Below are positions 7,858-16,319 of a stretch of 38,243 bases of DNA, piece by piece. Source of the DNA: a virus. The notes under the pieces are model-generated. The model was not told the origin of the DNA, did not search any database, and saw only the letters and a list, made by a program, of their open reading frames with translations. Made by a program: the position numbers and the translations under genes. How positions within the stretch are numbered: the stretch's first letter is position 1; each line of letters starts with the position of its first letter. The stretch is from positions 1 to 38,243 of IMG/VR virus record IMGVR_UViG_3300021335_000037; one strand, given 5' to 3'.

Positions 7858-8548
7858 CCCAATCAGACCAACGAAGTATCCGTGCCATCCGGGCTTGCAT
7901 CAGCGCATCTTCTCTGGTCAGGCCTTGCTTGATGAAGGCTGCCTCCACTAGAGACCACGCAGGGCGGCTGCCTAAGATAGCCTCAGCTCTCTTAGCTCCG
8001 ATTGTCGGGCAGCCCTTATAGCCATCCGTAGGGTCACCAGTTAGCGTCTGCATAAAGAAGTGACGGTCTGCATCTTGTTCGCTGATATCCAAGCGCTCAT
8101 CAGCGTGAGGCCTGTACAGCTTGCAGGGGATTGTCATAAGGTCTTTATCTTCACTGACCACCACGCAGCCCCCGGCATTGTCCGGGCGGGTAGCTAGCAT
8201 CCCCAGAACATCATCAGCCTCTAGATTGTCATGGCATTGCCAATTGTATTCAGCTTTAAGGTTCTCAACGAAAGTCGCGTAGCCTAGTGGTTTGCGAGTG
8301 TTCTTTCTGTTGCCTTTGTAGGTGGGGTTTATCTGTTTGCGGAAGTTGTCGCTACCGCTGAAACATAACAGCAAATCATCACTGTTAAGCTCTTCTGTTA
8401 TCTTTTGCATTTCATTTACAAACACAGTGTGCGCTTGTTTATGGTCTGCACTTAACGTCCATACATCATCGCCCCAGTTGGTCTCTTCTTCAGTTGTGGC
8501 TAGGGCTCTATATGCATAAATGTCTGCATCAATCAGTAGTTTGTTCAT
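7805..8548 (-). CDS. T7 gp6-like 5'-3' exonuclease (FEN/PIN family)
   Basis: This 247-residue protein has the acidic motifs of the 5'-nuclease family in order: LLIDADIYAYRA at residues 4-15, NPTYKGNRKNTRKPL near 74, LEADDVLGMLA near 109 and SEDKDLMTIPC near 131. A helix-hairpin-like motif follows, GDPTDGYKGCPTIGAKRA at about 171-188. In T7 this enzyme removes RNA primers and degrades host DNA for nucleotide reuse. GGAG lies 13 nt before the ATG. The start overlaps the winged-helix gene by 20 nt and the end overlaps the DUF3310-like gene by 53 nt. Confidence 0.93.
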   Translation of the reverse strand: MNKLLIDADIYAYRALATTEEETNWGDDVWTLSADHKQAHTVFVNEMQKITEELNSDDLLLCFSGSDNFRKQINPTYKGNRKNTRKPLGYATFVENLKAEYNWQCHDNLEADDVLGMLATRPDNAGGCVVVSEDKDLMTIPCKLYRPHADERLDISEQDADRHFFMQTLTGDPTDGYKGCPTIGAKRAEAILGSRPAWSLVEAAFIKQGLTREDALMQARMARILRWSDWDEKKREPILWEPNRGAA

Positions 8549-8891
8549 CGAAGTATTGCGCTCCTTCCGCTAGAAATTCCAAACCATCCTCAGTGACCAT
8601 CCAGCGCGTACCAAAACTATCAGCGGTAAGCTGTACTGAGATAAAACCCATGCTGGCCGCCATCGCTATATGCTGGGCAGCTGCACGGGCAAATCTACTT
8701 TTGATGGTGAATGGTTCTTCAGCTGCTGCCGCACATACAACCCAAACACGTAGGGTCTCATGGAAGGCTTCAGCATCAATGTGTGTCTGCCCACGTTTGT
8801 CCAAGTTTCCATTCGGCTTCGATGGGGATTTTGCCTTGGAACCACTTTTCTCCCGCAGCTTGCGCTGCTCTTCTAGCGATATCACCGACAT
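8529..8891 (-). CDS. Small winged-helix-like protein overlapping DNA polymerase
   Basis: This gene is in a different frame from the polymerase. The ATG at 8891 has AAGGA 8 nt upstream and gives 120 residues; it overlaps the 3' end of the polymerase by 116 nt. The N-terminus is Lys/Ser/Pro-rich. The C-terminal half (FARAAAQHIAMAASMGFISV and then FGTRWMVTEDGLEFL) looks like a recognition helix followed by a beta wing, suggesting a DNA-binding winged helix. An upstream ATG at 9020 has no comparable ribosome site and would add residues wholly inside the polymerase gene. Function is unknown; a replication accessory or regulatory role is possible. Confidence 0.65.
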   Translation of the reverse strand: MSVISLEEQRKLREKSGSKAKSPSKPNGNLDKRGQTHIDAEAFHETLRVWVVCAAAAEEPFTIKSRFARAAAQHIAMAASMGFISVQLTADSFGTRWMVTEDGLEFLAEGAQYFDEQTTD

Positions 8892-10587
8892 GCTGGGCGT
8901 CCTTCTCTCTGATTTGGATTTGCACTTCATCGTGTACCCAAGCCATGATGTTGGCATCGAGTTCTGCTTCAGTGATTGCTTGTTGAATGTTGAGTAGCCA
9001 TTGGGCGCTGATAGTTGCACCAGCTCCCTGCAATAGGGAATTAAGGGCTTTATGTTGGCTTCTTATTTTAATGTGCCTACCGTCTAGCCCTTTGACGTAA
9101 CCGCGTTCAGCGGCTTTCTCAGCGGCTCTACGCAGCCTTCCCAGTGCTGGCATACGCTCATTAAAGTTGGCTAGCAGCTGCTTACCTTCTTTCAGGCCAC
9201 CACCAACAACCTCACCAATCTTGGATGCCCCGGCACCATACAGATAGGCGTAAATAAAACGCTTCGAGCTATCTCTGTCGGGCAGCCCGGCAGCTTCTTG
9301 GTTTACACTGTGTATGTCACCCTCTAACACCTCACGGGTGTAATTAGCGTCATCCAAATAGTAAGCGAGGCAGCGCAGCTCTAGCCCGGAGAGGTCTGCC
9401 CCAAGCAGTTTATAACCGGGCTGCGTTGTGAACAGTTCACGGCATTGTGAACCGTATGGCAGCCGGGTGGCTGGCACTTGTCCCAAATTGCAATTACGAT
9501 GCGCTGCTCTCCCGGTCACAGTACCCTGAGCGACAATCTGGTGGGTCAGCTTCCTATTCTTCTGTAGCTTCATCCACGCTTGTTTGCCCTCAGCCAGCTG
9601 GCCGATGCGTTTCTGCACCATAAAGAATTCAGCTAGCTTTTGTGCCTCTGGATATTGCAACCCGGCCAGTACACTTTCATCGATTTGTGCATGGCCTTGC
9701 GCTGTCATCAGCTTAGGCTGCCAATTGTATTTAGCCCGGAGACAGCGCTCAATGTGTCTGCGGCTGTTAGGGTTAAACTGTATTACCTTCACTTTGGTAA
9801 ATGGCTCACCCTTTGTGTAACCCAGCTTCTTGTTATTGACCTTCGGGATAAACTCTTCATGGATTTCCCAAGGCTCGAACAAGTCCTGTAAGTTAGCCTC
9901 GATAGCCCCCCTGCGTTCTGATAGCTCAGCATATAGCTCTACTGCTTTAGACATATCGAATGTCCAGCCGTAGTTACCTATCTGGTCACATAAGGTTGCA
10001 AGACGGTGTGCGAGGTCGATTGCTTCTTGACTGTAGGCATCAGGATTAAGGTGCAGCAGCAGAGCGTGATTTACCTCTACGTCCTGTACACAATAGTCCA
10101 GCATGTCCTGTGAAAGGGTTTCCCAGCCCCCATCATAGTCCCCTTTAAAAAGGCCTATCCGCATACCCCACGCCCCTAAGCTATGGGAACCGTACAGACG
10201 TTTCGGGAGGAGCTGAACGTCTGACCAGTTAGCTTCAAAGTCCTCATTCTTGAGGTCGGCACGGATTAGCCGTGATAGAACAAGCGTATCCGTGATTTTG
10301 CCTTTAGGTGCGAATTCAGGGAAGCACCTCTGAAGGCTGGGAATATCGAAGGAAATGATATTGTGGCCGATAAGCTCATCAGCTACCGCTAGCCGATGTA
10401 CACCCCAAAGAAGGCTGTCCCCGGCATAGGTCTGAACGTAACCAGTACCCATCTCCTTAATAACAATGCAGTGAACCTTGGTTGCTACAAGGCCATCTGT
10501 CTCAATATCGAATACAAGGCGTTCAGGCCGCTCTACGCTGGTCTGACCTGCCTCTGCGCGGTCATTGCGGTGAACTAAGGCTTCCAT
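8776..10587 (-). CDS. Family A DNA polymerase (T7 gp5-like)
   Basis: This 603-residue replicative polymerase has an N-terminal 3'-5' proofreading domain: FDIETDG with D27 and E29, FDIP with D81, and YCVQD with D169. The polymerase domain follows: motif A GADLSGLELR with D398, motif B RDSSKRFIYAYLYGAG with R438, K442 and Y446, and motif C VHDEV with H552, D553 and E554. Y446 aligns with E. coli Pol I Phe762 and T7 Tyr526. The protein is about 100 residues shorter than T7 gp5. Part of this is a much shorter segment before FNPNSRRHI, where T7 has its thioredoxin-binding loop. The start overlaps the upstream small gene by 13 nt. Confidence 0.96.
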   Translation of the reverse strand: MEALVHRNDRAEAGQTSVERPERLVFDIETDGLVATKVHCIVIKEMGTGYVQTYAGDSLLWGVHRLAVADELIGHNIISFDIPSLQRCFPEFAPKGKITDTLVLSRLIRADLKNEDFEANWSDVQLLPKRLYGSHSLGAWGMRIGLFKGDYDGGWETLSQDMLDYCVQDVEVNHALLLHLNPDAYSQEAIDLAHRLATLCDQIGNYGWTFDMSKAVELYAELSERRGAIEANLQDLFEPWEIHEEFIPKVNNKKLGYTKGEPFTKVKVIQFNPNSRRHIERCLRAKYNWQPKLMTAQGHAQIDESVLAGLQYPEAQKLAEFFMVQKRIGQLAEGKQAWMKLQKNRKLTHQIVAQGTVTGRAAHRNCNLGQVPATRLPYGSQCRELFTTQPGYKLLGADLSGLELRCLAYYLDDANYTREVLEGDIHSVNQEAAGLPDRDSSKRFIYAYLYGAGASKIGEVVGGGLKEGKQLLANFNERMPALGRLRRAAEKAAERGYVKGLDGRHIKIRSQHKALNSLLQGAGATISAQWLLNIQQAITEAELDANIMAWVHDEVQIQIREKDAQHVGDIARRAAQAAGEKWFQGKIPIEAEWKLGQTWADTH

Positions 10588-10793
10588 TTAGATGCCCCCC
10601 GATTCATCGCTCTGCGCGTCTGATTTGTAAATGGTGTCGGCTTGTACAGGTTGCTGTACGACTTAGCATTCTGGCTGCAAATATAGCTGCTGCGGCCTTG
10701 CGTATTTGTGATCCATGTGTGCAAGCGTGAGTGGCTATTCTCTACCCACTCTTTGAATTCTTCGACTGTCATGTCTGCTGCGTTCTTCTTCAT
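10575..10793 (-). CDS. Small hypothetical protein between terminator and polymerase
   Basis: This 72-residue gene has AGGAG 8-12 nt before its ATG and lies just downstream of a strong terminator. The N-terminus is acidic and helical (MTVEEFKEWVEN), and the C-terminal half is basic and Ser/Asn/Thr-rich. It overlaps the polymerase start by 13 nt, so translation may be coupled. I recognise no family. Position beside the polymerase suggests a small replication-associated protein, but this is speculative. Confidence 0.65.
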   Translation of the reverse strand: MKKNAADMTVEEFKEWVENSHSRLHTWITNTQGRSSYICSQNAKSYSNLYKPTPFTNQTRRAMNRGASKWKP

Positions 10794-10815
10794 TTTGCTC
10801 TCTCCTTGTTTGAAG

Positions 10816-10850
10816 CAAAAAGAAAAGGGGCATCCCTCAGGACACCCCTT
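10816..10850 (-). terminator. Rho-independent terminator after primase-helicase
   Basis: On the minus strand an 11-bp stem (AAGGGGTGTCC with GGATGCCCCTT, loop TGAG) is followed by TTTTCTTTTT. Two of the pairs are G-U in the minus-strand RNA but would be A-C mismatches in the plus-strand RNA, so the element is directional. Nearly the same sequence ends the capsid gene. Confidence 0.9.
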
Positions 10851-10930
10851 CTCGTCTAGCTTCTCTTATGCACGGATTGTAGGCGAGGCTTACTCAGCCC
10901 TAATACAAAGCCCCGTGCGGCCTGTATTCC

Positions 10931-12589
10931 TTAAAACGTATCAGCAGCATCCAATAGGCGGCCACTGTCTCGTATGTATTTAACCTTCCCGGCTACTCCG
11001 CATTCACCTGTGTGGCGGTTCTTCAGAACGTGCAGATAACGGTAGTCACCATCAGGGTCATCGGGGTCAACTTGCAGCCCGATAACAATGTCACTGACAT
11101 GGGCAATACCGTGCGTACCACGCAGCTGGTTCAGGCGTACCTTAGCGCCTTCCTCATGCCCCTTATCGCCCTCTGGACGCCTCAGGTGGCTCACCATAAT
11201 CATGCCTATCTTGAGCTGGCTGACTGCTGTTCTGAGAGCTGTAGCGGCTACATCTAAAGCCTTGCGCTCATCACCTACGTGCAGCCCACTGACCATGATG
11301 CTGATGTGGTCGAGTATGATCCACTCCACATCAAGAGCTTTGGCCATATAGTGGATGCGCTGGATGATGGTATCCACCTCGCTGCTGCCGAAGTGGTCAA
11401 ACAGGTACATTGGCTTGTCACCATCAAACATCTCATCGAATGACTGATAGATATCTGCCAGCTCTACACCTTCCCGGTCTACAGCTATGTTCTTGTTCAT
11501 GTGGATGCCCACCATAGACAGGATGGTTTTCTTGTTGCTCTCTTCGAGCATAATCATACCTACCCGGTGGCCTTCCATGTGCAGCTTGTAAGCTATCTCT
11601 CTGGCTAGAGTAGACTTGCCGACACCCGTGCCAGCACTTAGCAGAACAAGCTCCTCTTTACGCAAGCCCAGAGTAATCTCTGACAGTCTTTTGTAAGGGT
11701 AGCTGATGGCTGAGGCCGCATCAGCCACTGCCAAGGCATCCCGGATGTCGGCAGCGGCCACAATGCCATCTGGTCTGAAGGTTCTAGCTTCAAACACGGC
11801 ACTGACAATCTCTCTGCCTCTGCCTTCCATCAGACACTCATTTGCGTCTTTTAGGGGAAGATTACATATCTTTGCTTTACCAACCGGGAGCAGCTCAGCA
11901 ACTTGCTGGGCAGCCTTGCGGCCATGCTCATCCATATCGAAGCAAAGTACAATCTCATCGAAGCCGTTCACGTAATCCCAGTTGTCCTTGATTGCCCGGA
12001 CAGCTCCCTGAGCGCCCTGAGGCAGTGAGCATACTGGCAGCTTTTGGATAACTTGCGCGATGGAACAGGCGTCTATCTCGCCTTCGGTAATAATAAGCTT
12101 ACTACCCTTAGACCACTTGTGTGAACCGAACAGGGGCAGCTTACCGCCCTTGCCTACCACCTTAAACCGCTTATCCTTAAAGCGGATCTTCTGGGCAATC
12201 TTTACGCCATTCGCATCATAGTATGACGCAATCTGCACTGGCTCACCGTTGTAAGTACCAACCTCATAACCCATCTTCTTACAGGTTTCTTGGCTCAGTC
12301 CTCTAGCCGGGAGCGCTTCATAGCTGCCCGTGAGTAGGTCTTTTTGGAAGGTTTCTTCCTCTGCCGATAAACTGGATTTGCCAACTCCCTGCGTAAGGGG
12401 TTGGTAGTCGGTATCAAACTTCTTGTGCGTGTTACAGCTGAAGCAGTGCGTAGCGAAACCTTTGTGGCCATTGTCGTAAACTGCTCTAGCATCGCTGCTG
12501 TTACACAGGTCACAGGGCTCATGCCCTACAAACCTGCCTTCAGCTTCCTCGATGCCGTACTTGAGCATCTCCGTGTGATTGTATTCCAT
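10931..12589 (-). CDS. Primase-helicase (T7 gp4-like)
   Basis: The start is taken at 12589, where GGAGGAG stands 8 nt upstream; a longer frame to 12718 lacks such a site and would lie inside endonuclease I. The protein is 552 residues (T7 gp4: 566). Zinc-binding cysteines are C26, C29, C49 and C52. The TOPRIM primase domain has E169 (ITEGEIDAC) and D218-x-D220. The RecA-type helicase domain has Walker A GTGVGKST at 320-327, Walker B LILD-like IILD with D427, H468 in VSHLRR, and Q488. It ends in acidic residues and Phe, like T7 gp4, whose tail contacts the polymerase. It unwinds the fork and makes primers. Confidence 0.96.
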   Translation of the reverse strand: MEYNHTEMLKYGIEEAEGRFVGHEPCDLCNSSDARAVYDNGHKGFATHCFSCNTHKKFDTDYQPLTQGVGKSSLSAEEETFQKDLLTGSYEALPARGLSQETCKKMGYEVGTYNGEPVQIASYYDANGVKIAQKIRFKDKRFKVVGKGGKLPLFGSHKWSKGSKLIITEGEIDACSIAQVIQKLPVCSLPQGAQGAVRAIKDNWDYVNGFDEIVLCFDMDEHGRKAAQQVAELLPVGKAKICNLPLKDANECLMEGRGREIVSAVFEARTFRPDGIVAAADIRDALAVADAASAISYPYKRLSEITLGLRKEELVLLSAGTGVGKSTLAREIAYKLHMEGHRVGMIMLEESNKKTILSMVGIHMNKNIAVDREGVELADIYQSFDEMFDGDKPMYLFDHFGSSEVDTIIQRIHYMAKALDVEWIILDHISIMVSGLHVGDERKALDVAATALRTAVSQLKIGMIMVSHLRRPEGDKGHEEGAKVRLNQLRGTHGIAHVSDIVIGLQVDPDDPDGDYRYLHVLKNRHTGECGVAGKVKYIRDSGRLLDAADTF

Positions 12590-13052
12590 CTTTGCTCTCC
12601 TCCAGCCATTCATCAGGAATGGTCTTATGCGCCCACTTGAAACCGTGCTTGTCACACCACATGGCCAGAGAAGTAAGGCTGCCCTTGTACAGTTTTGCTT
12701 TCGCATTACTAAATACAAAGCGCAGGTCTATCTCTGGGCATTGGTCTTTAATGAGCAGGTGCTTTTGCCTGTCTGCGACAGTGAAGCGTCCTTTTGTTTC
12801 GATATAAAAAAAGCCCCCCGGCTTGGGGAGCTTGAAGTCTGGTGTATATTTCGCCAGCCGGGCTGGCCACTCGAAGGCCAGTTTGTCGGTTTCGAACAGC
12901 ACCTCTAGGCCGCTCTCTTTAATTTGCCTAGAGGTGCATTCTTCGAGCCCGGAGCGGTAGCCAGCTGCTATGGCTCTAGCCCGTGTAGAACTAGAAGTTG
13001 GCCGCAAAGCCTTTCTCTTCTGGTTCTTCTTCGGAGCTTTCTTCCGCGCCAT
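12540..13052 (-). CDS. T7-like endonuclease I (Holliday junction resolvase)
   Basis: This 170-residue protein closely follows T7 gp3: YRSGLEE with E37, YTPDFKLP with D72, and ETKG with E85 and K87 form the expected catalytic set. A KHLLIKDQCPEIDLRFVFS stretch is also shared with T7. The basic N-terminus is longer than in T7. In T7 the enzyme resolves branched DNA and degrades host DNA. It overlaps the SSB gene by 62 nt at its start and the primase-helicase by 50 nt at its end. A strong terminator-like hairpin lies within the coding sequence at 12805-12832. Confidence 0.95.
   Translation of the reverse strand: MARKKAPKKNQKRKALRPTSSSTRARAIAAGYRSGLEECTSRQIKESGLEVLFETDKLAFEWPARLAKYTPDFKLPKPGGFFYIETKGRFTVADRQKHLLIKDQCPEIDLRFVFSNAKAKLYKGSLTSLAMWCDKHGFKWAHKTIPDEWLEESKDGIQSHGDAQVRHRGS
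12805..12832 (-). terminator. Intragenic terminator-like hairpin in endonuclease I
   Basis: The minus strand has AGCTCCCC, loop AAGCC, GGGGGGCT (8 bp with one G-U pair), directly followed by a run of seven T. It encodes the LPKPGGFF residues of the nuclease, so it could be a by-product of the codons used. The GC-rich stem plus the T-tract meets the normal criteria for intrinsic termination. Confidence 0.65.
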
Positions 13053-13563
13053 CGCTCATAGTCCCTTCTGAGGCAGTCCAGCCACCTTCTTCAGCATCGA
13101 AACCACCATCATCACCACCGTTGCCCTCTACCAGCTCAACGATTTGAACCTTAGTGAGCAGCAGTGACACACCTGTGTTCCCACTGAGGTCATAAGTGTT
13201 AATTACGCCACCCATCTTCAGAATGCTGCCACCCCAGATCTGTGGTAATTGGTCTGCTGGAATATAGGCACCAGTGCTGTCATAGACCTTTGGCTGGTAC
13301 TGTGATTTAGCATTGATGATAATCATGTTTGCTTCTGCATCATCATCTGTCTGTTTGAATGGCATACGAGCTGTCTTAGCCCTCTTCTCGCCAAAATCAT
13401 TCTTTGCCACTTGCATACAAAGGTCTTTCAGTTCCTTCATTTGCTCCACTGGCACACGGATGCCCACCTTATACTTAGGGTCTCCCTGCCCAAACGTGTC
13501 GGGCTTGTTTACGTATGGGTAAACAGCTGTGCCTTTATGTGTGGTAAATAGTGTTTTCGCCAT
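12991..13563 (-). CDS. Single-stranded DNA-binding protein (T7 gp2.5-like)
   Basis: This 190-residue protein has an OB-fold-like body and a strongly acidic C-terminal tail (about residues 148-185) ending in an aromatic residue (AANF). That is the hallmark of T7 gp2.5 and is used to contact polymerase and helicase. AAGGAGAAACAAA precedes the ATG, an excellent ribosome site. It follows a small gene with 29-nt overlap and overlaps endonuclease I by 62 nt. T7 gp2.5 is 232 residues. It would bind ssDNA and organise the replisome. Confidence 0.85.
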   Translation of the reverse strand: MAKTLFTTHKGTAVYPYVNKPDTFGQGDPKYKVGIRVPVEQMKELKDLCMQVAKNDFGEKRAKTARMPFKQTDDDAEANMIIINAKSQYQPKVYDSTGAYIPADQLPQIWGGSILKMGGVINTYDLSGNTGVSLLLTKVQIVELVEGNGGDDGGFDAEEGGWTASEGTMSDGAEESSEEEPEEKGFAANF

Positions 13564-13741
13564 TTTGTTTCTCCTTGTTACCTTTTGGCTTTTTGGTTCT
13601 CAGTGCGGGTGTCGCTTTTTCTTCCAACTCAGAAACAAAAAGACCCAGCAGCTCAGCTTGAGCGGCTAGGTCAGTTGGTATTGGTTTGTCTCTTTGTCGG
13701 AGCCTTTTTGCTAACTCCAGCACCCGTTCTCTTGGGTGCAT
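13535..13741 (-). CDS. Small hypothetical protein, first gene of the SSB operon
   Basis: This 68-residue gene has AGGA about 9 nt before the ATG and begins 35 nt after the predicted phage RNAP start at 13776. The protein is highly charged, with a helical N-terminus (RERVLELAKRLRQRDKP) and a Lys-rich C-terminus. It overlaps the SSB gene by 29 nt. No family is recognised. It is the first gene of the middle transcript, the position held by small regulatory proteins in T7-like phages, but that is only a positional hint. Confidence 0.65.
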   Translation of the reverse strand: MHPRERVLELAKRLRQRDKPIPTDLAAQAELLGLFVSELEEKATPALRTKKPKGNKEKQNGENTIYHT

Positions 13742-13775
13742 TTAATTAATTCCTTTTTGGTTTTAGCAGTATGGG

Positions 13776-13793
13776 CGTAAGGGGGACATAAGT
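13776..13793 (-). promoter_or_regulatory. Predicted phage RNAP promoter, SSB operon
   Basis: The minus strand reads ACTTATGTCCCCCTTACG, with the proposed start at the final G. It lies in the 60-nt gap between the RNAP stop and the small gene that leads the SSB operon. It carries the same 14-nt core as the sites at 5335 and 19861. Confidence 0.7.
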
Positions 13794-13801
13794 GTTCCCG
13801 G

Positions 13802-16306
13802 TCACGCAAAGCAATAATCACTGCTAATTACATCTTCAAGCTTGAGGTCACCCTTCGTTGGTACATCAGGTAGCTCTGCGATTTCTTCATCATTAAGCTT
13901 GTAATGGTCTATGAGCTGCTGCTTTATATCTGTGTAAATGCACCTTTCAGCGTACTGGTTAACAAATGTCTGCCGCACCAATTTGAATAACGTATCGGTA
14001 TTGGCAGCGTGAGTGCCAAAACTATCGTGTATCAAAATGAAGTCAGTAACCTGATTGCGGTCAGTCAGACATGCCAGCACCGTTTCGCATAGGTGGCTTG
14101 CATCCAAGCTGTGAATGATATTTGGGGCAACAGCTGAGGCGCAGCTTTTAGTGTCTACCGCCTTGAAGTTGTCCTTCCGTAAAACCATCTTTGTACGCTT
14201 AACTTCTGATTCAGCTTTCTTGTCGTAAAGATAAATCTTTAGCTCTGTTTTCAGCTTCTTAAAATAGCTGTTATCTACAGGGAAGCCTATGGGCGTAAAG
14301 TAGCTGACAGTCTCATTCCTTGCCCCCATACATCTGGCCAGCTGCTGGAAGAATGCCATCCCTTCTCGCGCACCATCTACCACCTCACGGATACTTTCCA
14401 TGTTGTTACGGGCTAGCAGCCGGGCAGCTGAAAGTGGATTACTGAAAGGATGCTTGTTCAATAGCTTTTTAGTTACATCACGCTTGAGCGGGTTCATAAA
14501 GTCATCCATCAGCTGGTCGGTAAAACCATACAAGCTAGAGCTGTAGCAGTAGGTCATTACGTTACGCTTGACCGTCTTGCGTCCTACACCGAACCGCTTC
14601 CATTCCTGTGCCTCTACGCTTGTATCATCTTGCATACGCGCAGCGGTCAGGTCAGCTACTACCTGATAAATGTCCTGTGGCTTATCAGCTGGCAGCAGAT
14701 TGACCAAAGCGGCATCCCGGCTTGTGCGAGTAGCCGCAGCAAAATGCTGAATGCCACTAGCGCTGCCATCGAGATTAATAGCCAGCCCACTCTGATGCTC
14801 GATACCGTGCATCCAAAACCCGTAGAATTCTCTACATGCTGCTAGAAACTCAAATGGTTTATCAGCATCACCCCAGCAGATATCATGCCCGTCAGCGTAG
14901 GTGGCTTCGAAGTCGTTGCCGATATGTGCGAGGCGCTCAGCGTTGTCCATGACCCACGCTACCCGGTCAGCAAAACTAGCCTTACTCAGCTTGTTGAAAT
15001 CGCCAGTAGTGGCAACCTGTACAGCCAGCCAGTATGCACCGCGTTCACCAAGTTTCAGCTTTTTAGAGAATAGGAATAGCGATTTGATATGGCTGCTGCG
15101 GTGCGTGTTTAGCATACAAATAGGATAGACCCGGCCACGGAAGTCAAACGAATGAGGTATAAAGAATTCATCCTCATCCACTAACGTGTCCAGTTGTGCG
15201 AGGTCATTAGCCATCAGGCTGCGGCCACTATCAATCTCACGATTAAGAGTTCTAATCTCATGTGCTTTCAATGCGTGTGCAGCTTTCTCATCTCCCGGAA
15301 GCTCATCAAAGTCATCCGGGTACTTGTGATAGTCTAGCTTTTCCCGTAGTGGGAAAGTATCACTAGGCTGAAGATTGTTATCATACGCCCAACGCATTGC
15401 AGCATTTGTGTATGGGTTAATCTGGTACCCGGTGCGCTGAATAGCATTTATAGCATCCAGAGCTGGCTGCATCCGGCCACTCCTAAGCGCAGCATTAATC
15501 ATACCACGCTGTTTACGTGATGGGTTACGCACCAGTGGCGTAAGCATCGCCAGAGATGGGTCTAGATAGCAGCCGCTGTTTTGTGCAGTCCAATCACGCG
15601 GCCTTGTGAGCATTGGTGTGAACAGAGGTTCACTCCAGCTTATTCTCTGGTTGATGTTTGCAATCTCTTCTGAAGCGGCTTCTAACAGTCCGATATAGTA
15701 AAAGGTTTTACCCTTCTTGCCACGCACATCGTAAATCTCGAATACCTCAGACGCCTCTAGAATTGCAGACAGGATAGGTGCAGCTGCTTGGATCTGACGT
15801 TCAGTGTCCCACTTCTTATGCTCGAAACCATGCTTTGCAGCCTCAGCTTTGAGTACTGTTCTACGTTTCCAACTGCTACTAATCTTCTCCTCGACTTCTT
15901 TAGTTATGCGCTTAGCCAAATCTTTATCTTGAGCATAAAGATTGATAGCAAACTGCTCCATCTCAACGCGCATACCAATGCTATGTGCAACCTTGGTTCT
16001 CGTAGAGCGCTGCCCTACACCTTCCATACAACACACCAAACCAATGTAAGCTAGTAGCTCAGGATTAAGAGTGCCAAGGTCACTTACCCACTTATAGGGT
16101 CTATGCTGCTTAGGCTCTCTGGCTTCTTCTAGCCGGGCTCTAATGTTTTCTGTGACCTTTGTGATTGCAGCTTGCAGCACTTGGCTATGCGCTTTGTCGA
16201 TATTTAAGTCTTTCAAAGCAGCTTGCCGCTGCATAAATCTATCGTGACCATCTTGCAGCATGGAATGCTCACGCTGAAGCTGGTCTAAAGTTGACCTTTT
16301 GTACAT
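13802..16306 (-). CDS. T7-type single-subunit DNA-directed RNA polymerase
   Basis: This 834-residue protein (T7: 883) has all core motifs: motif A DGSASGIQHFAA with D513, motif B VKRNVMTYCYSSSLYGF with K580 and Y588, motif C IHDSFGTHA with H760 and D761, and the C-terminal FA foot. The residue after Y588 is Ser where T7 has Gly640. GAGGAG lies 9 nt before the ATG. A predicted phage promoter stands 36 nt upstream, so the enzyme may raise its own expression once made from the early sigma70 promoter. It should read the four ACTTATGTCCCCCT sites. It separates the integrase region from the replication genes. Confidence 0.97.
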   Translation of the reverse strand: MYKRSTLDQLQREHSMLQDGHDRFMQRQAALKDLNIDKAHSQVLQAAITKVTENIRARLEEAREPKQHRPYKWVSDLGTLNPELLAYIGLVCCMEGVGQRSTRTKVAHSIGMRVEMEQFAINLYAQDKDLAKRITKEVEEKISSSWKRRTVLKAEAAKHGFEHKKWDTERQIQAAAPILSAILEASEVFEIYDVRGKKGKTFYYIGLLEAASEEIANINQRISWSEPLFTPMLTRPRDWTAQNSGCYLDPSLAMLTPLVRNPSRKQRGMINAALRSGRMQPALDAINAIQRTGYQINPYTNAAMRWAYDNNLQPSDTFPLREKLDYHKYPDDFDELPGDEKAAHALKAHEIRTLNREIDSGRSLMANDLAQLDTLVDEDEFFIPHSFDFRGRVYPICMLNTHRSSHIKSLFLFSKKLKLGERGAYWLAVQVATTGDFNKLSKASFADRVAWVMDNAERLAHIGNDFEATYADGHDICWGDADKPFEFLAACREFYGFWMHGIEHQSGLAINLDGSASGIQHFAAATRTSRDAALVNLLPADKPQDIYQVVADLTAARMQDDTSVEAQEWKRFGVGRKTVKRNVMTYCYSSSLYGFTDQLMDDFMNPLKRDVTKKLLNKHPFSNPLSAARLLARNNMESIREVVDGAREGMAFFQQLARCMGARNETVSYFTPIGFPVDNSYFKKLKTELKIYLYDKKAESEVKRTKMVLRKDNFKAVDTKSCASAVAPNIIHSLDASHLCETVLACLTDRNQVTDFILIHDSFGTHAANTDTLFKLVRQTFVNQYAERCIYTDIKQQLIDHYKLNDEEIAELPDVPTKGDLKLEDVISSDYCFA

Positions 16307-16319
16307 TTGATAAAGCTCC

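Noticed and set aside
8494-8997. 167-codon plus-strand frame
   Set aside because: It is antisense to the winged-helix gene and the end of DNA polymerase, is Cys/Ser-rich without a domain, and no other protein gene uses the plus strand.
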